This document shows, piece after piece, positions 7,112 through 9,646 of a stretch of DNA of 9,646 nucleotides. Location of the stretch: NCBI GenBank assembly GCA_019242135.1, contig JAFAWC010000102.1, forward strand, positions 1 through 9,646, written 5' to 3'. Below the pieces are notes generated by a model. That model saw only the letters and a list, made by a program, of their open reading frames with translations, made no database searches and was not told where the DNA came from. The first letter of the stretch is position 1. Every line of letters starts with the position of its first letter. A program made the translations under genes and the position numbers. This stretch comes from Mycobacteriaceae bacterium (GTDB lineage: Bacteria; Actinomycetota; Actinomycetes; Mycobacteriales; Mycobacteriaceae).

Positions 7112-7486
7112 ATGGCACGGCACCGGCGCCAAATTTTTTGGGGAACGCTGTCATCGGACACCGACGACTTTCGACTCGAGCTGCCCCAGGGCAGTCCCGA
7201 GCTGACCAAGATCGGTGCCGACCACCGCATGAAAGTCAATCTCTTTGTTCAGCCCGGGATCGAAGACTTCGTCCTTGCAAACAGGCTTGACCAGCACCGG
7301 AAGGTGTCGATTCTGGGCCATCTCGGGGTGGATCCCAGATTAGGACCCGGTGATCACATCCTTGCGGAGAGAATCACATCGCATGACGACATCGCCGTGC
7401 GGGCATTCGAAATCTACCAATCGGGAGGTGGGCAATCGGCCCTCGACAATTGGCTGTCTGCCGAGAGCCAATTGCTGGGCGCCTGA
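7112..7486 (+). CDS. Small protein with C-terminal DUF2934-like segment
   Basis: The 124-residue protein is soluble, with no signal peptide or membrane segment. Its last roughly 34 residues, with DDIAVRAFEIYQSGG (92-106) followed by ALDNWLSAESQL (110-121), match the DUF2934 pattern of I-x-x-RA(Y/F)E-(L/I)(Y/W), a Gly-rich turn and a D-x-W-L-x-AE-x-(E/Q)-L helix; the biochemical role of that family is unknown. Residues 1-90 are not recognised; they contain an Arg-rich start and an FWGTLSSDTDDFRL stretch. It follows the Hsp70-like membrane protein after 37 nt with its own good ribosome binding site, so co-transcription is likely but a shared function is only inference. A perfect inverted repeat is embedded in its last codons. 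Confidence 0.7.
   Translation: MARHRRQIFWGTLSSDTDDFRLELPQGSPELTKIGADHRMKVNLFVQPGIEDFVLANRLDQHRKVSILGHLGVDPRLGPGDHILAERITSHDDIAVRAFEIYQSGGGQSALDNWLSAESQLLGA
7447..7474. repeat. Perfect 9-bp inverted repeat near the 3' end of the DUF2934-like gene
   Basis: CAATTGGCT (7447-7455) and AGCCAATTG (7466-7474) are exact reverse complements separated by 10 nt. The repeat lies in codons 112-121 and ends 9 nt before the TGA (7484-7486). In RNA it would form a stem-loop close to the end of the message. There is no T-tract, so a classical Rho-independent terminator is not shown. It sits where the plus-strand unit meets the minus-strand P450 unit, so a bidirectional stop or RNA-processing role is conceivable. 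Chance within coding sequence cannot be excluded. Confidence 0.5.
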
Positions 7487-7579
7487 CGCCACCGGTGCCG
7501 CGGTCATGGCCGGAAAGTGTGAAGCGGTATTGGCCCAGGTGCCTAAGGGCTCGGCCGAAATGGTCGCCGCTGTATAGCA
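7487..7579. other. Gap between converging units
   Basis: This stretch lies between the DUF2934-like gene and the recognisable part of the frameshifted minus-strand gene. I see no gene, T-rich terminator or strong repeat. An open minus-strand frame crosses it but its translation resembles nothing I recognise. Confidence 0.4.
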
Positions 7580-7836
7580 GTGGGCATTGAAGTACGTCAG
7601 GTAGGCGGCTGTGGCCGCGAGGGCAGCTCGGCGAGTACGGGAATGGAGCAGCCCTAAGCCCAGCCCTGCTTCGATACTGCCGTTGTGAGCACGTGGGCAC
7701 GTATGCGGTTCTTGAAGGCCATCCGATTCACCGATTCGAACGCACGTGGGCACAGAAGGTGCGCAATACCAGACGCGGTGAGCGCTAAACCTCCGAGCAA
7801 GACCCATCTTCCCGATTGTGTGTGCCGAGATGTCAT
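7580..7836 (-). pseudogene. Small hydrophobic membrane protein gene, frameshifted, downstream of the P450
   Basis: Reading from ATG 7836 gives a small hydrophobic protein: LLGGLALTASGIAHLLCP (13-30), then RAFESVNRMAF and RAHVLT (46-51). The frame then drifts to QGWA and a TAG. In the next frame the same family pattern resumes at once with NGSIEAGLGLGLLHSRTRR and then AALAATAAYLTYF. The family, as I remember it from actinobacteria, runs HVY-x-NG-x-IETALGL straight through, so one base has been lost near 7683-7687 (an ACN Thr codon before AAC). With it restored, the protein is continuous. The family is short (about 90-120 residues) with several membrane helices and no assigned role; it is DoxX-like in feel only. 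Recognisable sequence ends near 7580, but the repaired frame has no stop until 7340, so the 3' end also looks eroded. Its ATG overlaps the P450 TGA (ATGA), implying translational coupling. A sequencing error is a real alternative. Confidence 0.6.
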
Positions 7837-9143
7837 GAGGCTGACTTCTTGTGGAGAACGACGGGGAGGTGTGTCGGGCCGCGTAGGGAGCTGTTGGTCG
7901 ACCACGTTGCGGGTCCGGTCATTTCGATTCGTGACACGCGACCGACTAGTTCACGGAGTACGGCTTGTGCCTCCATGCGTGCCAGTGGCGCTCCGAGGCA
8001 TAGGTGTGGACCGTAGCCGAAGCCAACGTGGGAGCGCGGATTTCGGTCCGCGCGGAAAGTGTTGGGGTCGTCGAAGGCAAGTGGGTCGCGGTTGGCCGCG
8101 CCGAATGACATCAGTACCCGCGAACCCGATGGGATCGTGACACCGCCTACTTGGTAGTCGGCACGTGTGTAGCGGTAGAGGTTTTGGATGGGGCTGGTGT
8201 AGCGGACGTGTTCTTCAATGGCCTGCGGGATGAGGTCGGGGTTGGCGCGGATCATGTCGTACTGATCGGGGTGGTGGGCGTAGGTGTGCAGCATCCCGCC
8301 GAGAAGGTTGGTCGTGGTCTCATTACCGGCGATCAGAAGCAGAATGGCGATATAGAACAGCTGGTTGTCGGTGAGCGCACCGTCGGTGCTGTGCTCCAAC
8401 AGTCGTCCAAGGACGGTGTCCGATCCTTTGAAGTGTCCATCTGCGAGATGCTTCAAAAAATAGCGGCGCAGCGCTACTGCGGCACGCATGGACCGCGCCG
8501 TACTCACAACACCGTTGATTGTCGGGGTGAAGTTGATCAGCTGGGTGCTGTCGTCTGACCAACGGCGGAAGTCGGCGATGTCGCTCTCCGGAACGCCGAG
8601 AATAGCGGCGATCACGCGAAGCGGCATCGGCGTTGTCAGCCGCTGTACCGCATCACCGTCGCTTGCACCGATCATGTCGTCGACGAGTTCGGCGGCAAGC
8701 TTGTCAATGACGGTGCGCCAACTGTCCAGAGCACCTTTCGTGAACGCCGGCTGGACCTGTTTGCGCAGGCGGCTGTGCTGCTCGCCATCGGTGACCACAA
8801 CAAGATCGGCGACCATCCGTACCCGGGTCACCCCATGGCTACTGGTCACCTGGTCTGTGTCGCGTAGGGCTGCGCGGACATCGTCGAGTCTGTGCAGAAT
8901 CCATGTCGCGCGCCTTGGGTTGTAATGCACCCGCCCGCCCGCGTGCAATGCGTCGTAGGCGCCGTAAGGCTGCGCTGCGGTCGCTAAGTCCAACGGGTCA
9001 TAGTCGGTATTGACCGCACCCGTCCACCCGCTGTAGCCACGTCTGTACGTGCGTATCGCCGCAGAGACGTTCAATCGCCCAGCTGAGATGAGAGGCGAGA
9101 GCATCGCAGTGGCACCGGTAGCGGCCTCTCGTCCGAAATTCAC
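7833..9143 (-). CDS. Cytochrome P450, bacterial soluble class
   Basis: This heme-thiolate monooxygenase of 436 residues would insert one oxygen atom from O2 into an organic substrate using electrons from a ferredoxin and reductase. No redox partner gene is in the window. There is no membrane anchor. All hallmarks are present: the C-helix HSRLR (123-127, heme propionate contacts), I-helix AGNETTTN (272-279, oxygen activation Thr), K-helix ExxR as EHVR (311-314), and the heme-binding loop FGYGPHLCLG (375-384) with the Cys382 ligand. The substrate and CYP family cannot be named from sequence alone. Start: GTG 9143 with GGAAAGG 11 nt upstream (9155-9161); ATG 9104 is a shorter alternative without a ribosome binding site. 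The stop overlaps the start of the broken small membrane protein gene (ATGA). A TetR regulator is divergently encoded 227 nt away and is the likely controller, through an inverted repeat at 9290-9315. Confidence 0.96.
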   Translation of the reverse strand: MNFGREAATGATAMLSPLISAGRLNVSAAIRTYRRGYSGWTGAVNTDYDPLDLATAAQPYGAYDALHAGGRVHYNPRRATWILHRLDDVRAALRDTDQVTSSHGVTRVRMVADLVVVTDGEQHSRLRKQVQPAFTKGALDSWRTVIDKLAAELVDDMIGASDGDAVQRLTTPMPLRVIAAILGVPESDIADFRRWSDDSTQLINFTPTINGVVSTARSMRAAVALRRYFLKHLADGHFKGSDTVLGRLLEHSTDGALTDNQLFYIAILLLIAGNETTTNLLGGMLHTYAHHPDQYDMIRANPDLIPQAIEEHVRYTSPIQNLYRYTRADYQVGGVTIPSGSRVLMSFGAANRDPLAFDDPNTFRADRNPRSHVGFGYGPHLCLGAPLARMEAQAVLRELVGRVSRIEMTGPATWSTNSSLRGPTHLPVVLHKKSAS

Positions 9144-9370
9144 GATTCAGCACACCTTTCCCGACAGCGCTCTTCTCAGCGTCGATACCAGGGGCCCTGG
9201 GGTCAATGGTCGGCAATCAAGTTGAAAGGCTCAACACACCGCCAACCACCACGTTGTCGTGGAAAATGACCTAGACCTGCGTATATTGATGAGACATATC
9301 GCCAAAGATGTCTCAACGTGAGAGAACGGATTTCTTGTCTGTCTGCGCTCCAGCGGGAAGGCTAGTGGCC
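9144..9370. promoter_or_regulatory. Divergent control region between P450 and TetR genes
   Basis: This 227-nt gap holds the promoters of both divergent genes. It contains a perfect 8-bp inverted repeat (9290-9315), a 13-nt palindrome CCAGGG-G-CCCTGG (9188-9200), and CCACG-TTGT-CGTGG (9249-9262). A TATATT at 9282-9287 is a possible -10 box for the plus-strand gene, without a convincing -35. No minus-strand promoter could be assigned with confidence. Confidence 0.5.
9290..9315. promoter_or_regulatory. Candidate TetR operator (inverted repeat)
   Basis: TGAGACAT (9290-9297) and ATGTCTCA (9308-9315) are exact reverse complements with a 10-nt spacer, giving a 26-bp site. It starts 3 nt after TATATT (9282-9287), so bound protein would cover the likely start of TetR transcription. 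TetR dimers bind such palindromes, usually between the regulator and its divergent target; that this protein binds this site is inference. Confidence 0.5.
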
Positions 9371-9646
9371 GTGGTACGGAAGGACTGGGTCCTCGGGGCG
9401 GACCGTAGCGCCGAGGCGCGGAATCGAATCGTATCGGCAGCGTCAGAGTTCGTCTCGCGCAACGGCTTCGAAGCCTTCACCATCGAAGCGCTGGCTGCGC
9501 AGCTGAATTGTTCACCGGCAACTATCTATCGCCATGCCGGGGGAAAGGCTGCGATCCTCGAACGCCTTATTTCGTTGTTCTCTCAGCGAATCATCGACTC
9601 GATACAGCAAGCGATAGCCGGGATTGAGGGAACTGAGCGTGTCGCG
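9371..9646 (+). CDS. TetR-family transcriptional regulator, 3' end cut by window
   Basis: Ninety-two residues are visible: the DNA-binding domain and the start of the ligand domain. The helix-turn-helix reads RNRIVSAASEFVSRNGFEAF (16-35), then TIEALAAQLNCSPATIYRHA (36-55) and GGKAAIL, the TetR_N pattern, with YRHAGGK in place of the common Y-x-HF-x-x-K. The RKDWVLGADRSAEARNRI lead-in is of a type I remember from mycobacterial TetR genes beside P450s. Start: GTG 9371 is favoured because GGGAAGG (9355-9361) lies 9 nt upstream. GTG 9365 (3-nt spacing) and the in-frame ATG 9308, inside the right arm of the inverted repeat, are alternatives. It is divergent from the P450 gene and probably represses it and itself when its ligand is absent; this is inferred from arrangement. 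The ligand-binding part is outside the window. Confidence 0.88.
   Translation, partial: MVRKDWVLGADRSAEARNRIVSAASEFVSRNGFEAFTIEALAAQLNCSPATIYRHAGGKAAILERLISLFSQRIIDSIQQAIAGIEGTERVA

Noticed and set aside
6307..7239. Minus-strand open frame of 310 codons opposite the Pro/Ala-rich tail
   Set aside because: Its composition (Arg/His-rich) is just the complement of the biased Pro/Ala codons; no recognisable domain.
9188..9200. CCAGGG-G-CCCTGG palindrome upstream of the P450
   Set aside because: Short GC-rich palindromes are frequent by chance in this base composition; no second copy was seen, so it is not listed as an operator.
8998..9216. 72-codon minus-strand frame over the P450 start and leader
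   Set aside because: It overlaps the P450 N-terminus in another frame, has no recognisable pattern, and better fits untranslated leader plus shadow.
9249..9262. CCACG-TTGT-CGTGG inverted repeat
   Set aside because: Only 5-bp arms; weaker than the 8-bp repeat nearby.

Overview
The window is high-GC DNA with GTG and TTG starts, tight gene overlaps, a membrane protein with a long Pro/Ala tail of a kind common in mycobacteria, and a TetR regulator divergent from a cytochrome P450. Together these point to a Mycobacterium/Mycolicibacterium-type actinobacterium. The assignment comes from gene content and remembered family resemblance; no search was run.

Plus strand, left part (1-5569): four genes packed head to tail. 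They are the 3' part of an NAD-type malic enzyme (cut by the window start), a class II fumarase, a ThrE-type threonine/serine exporter-like membrane protein, and an exported serine hydrolase of the beta-lactamase/PBP fold. The gaps are 49 nt, then a 1-nt overlap, then an 11-nt overlap, so the four look like one transcription unit. The first two enzymes act consecutively (fumarate to malate to pyruvate plus CO2 and NADH). The exporter and hydrolase are membrane and envelope partners whose substrates are not known here. The fumarase reads more like the enterobacterial FumC type than the housekeeping mycobacterial fumarase as I remember it, so it may be an extra copy.

Plus strand, middle part (5570-7486): a roughly 190-nt gap with a short AT-rich patch is followed by a membrane-anchored protein. 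Its N-terminal half carries degenerate Hsp70/actin-type (ASKHA) motifs and its C-terminal half is a Pro/Ala-rich tail. After 37 nt comes a small protein ending in a DUF2934-like segment. A perfect 9-bp inverted repeat lies inside its last codons.

Minus strand, right part (7580-9143): a cytochrome P450 with all diagnostic motifs is followed, through an ATGA overlap, by a small hydrophobic protein gene broken by an apparent single-base deletion. The P450 is transcribed away from a TetR-family regulator gene that runs off the right edge. The roughly 227-nt divergent gap contains a perfect TGAGACAT-N10-ATGTCTCA inverted repeat, the best candidate operator. No RNA genes, insertion sequences or CRISPR arrays were seen.
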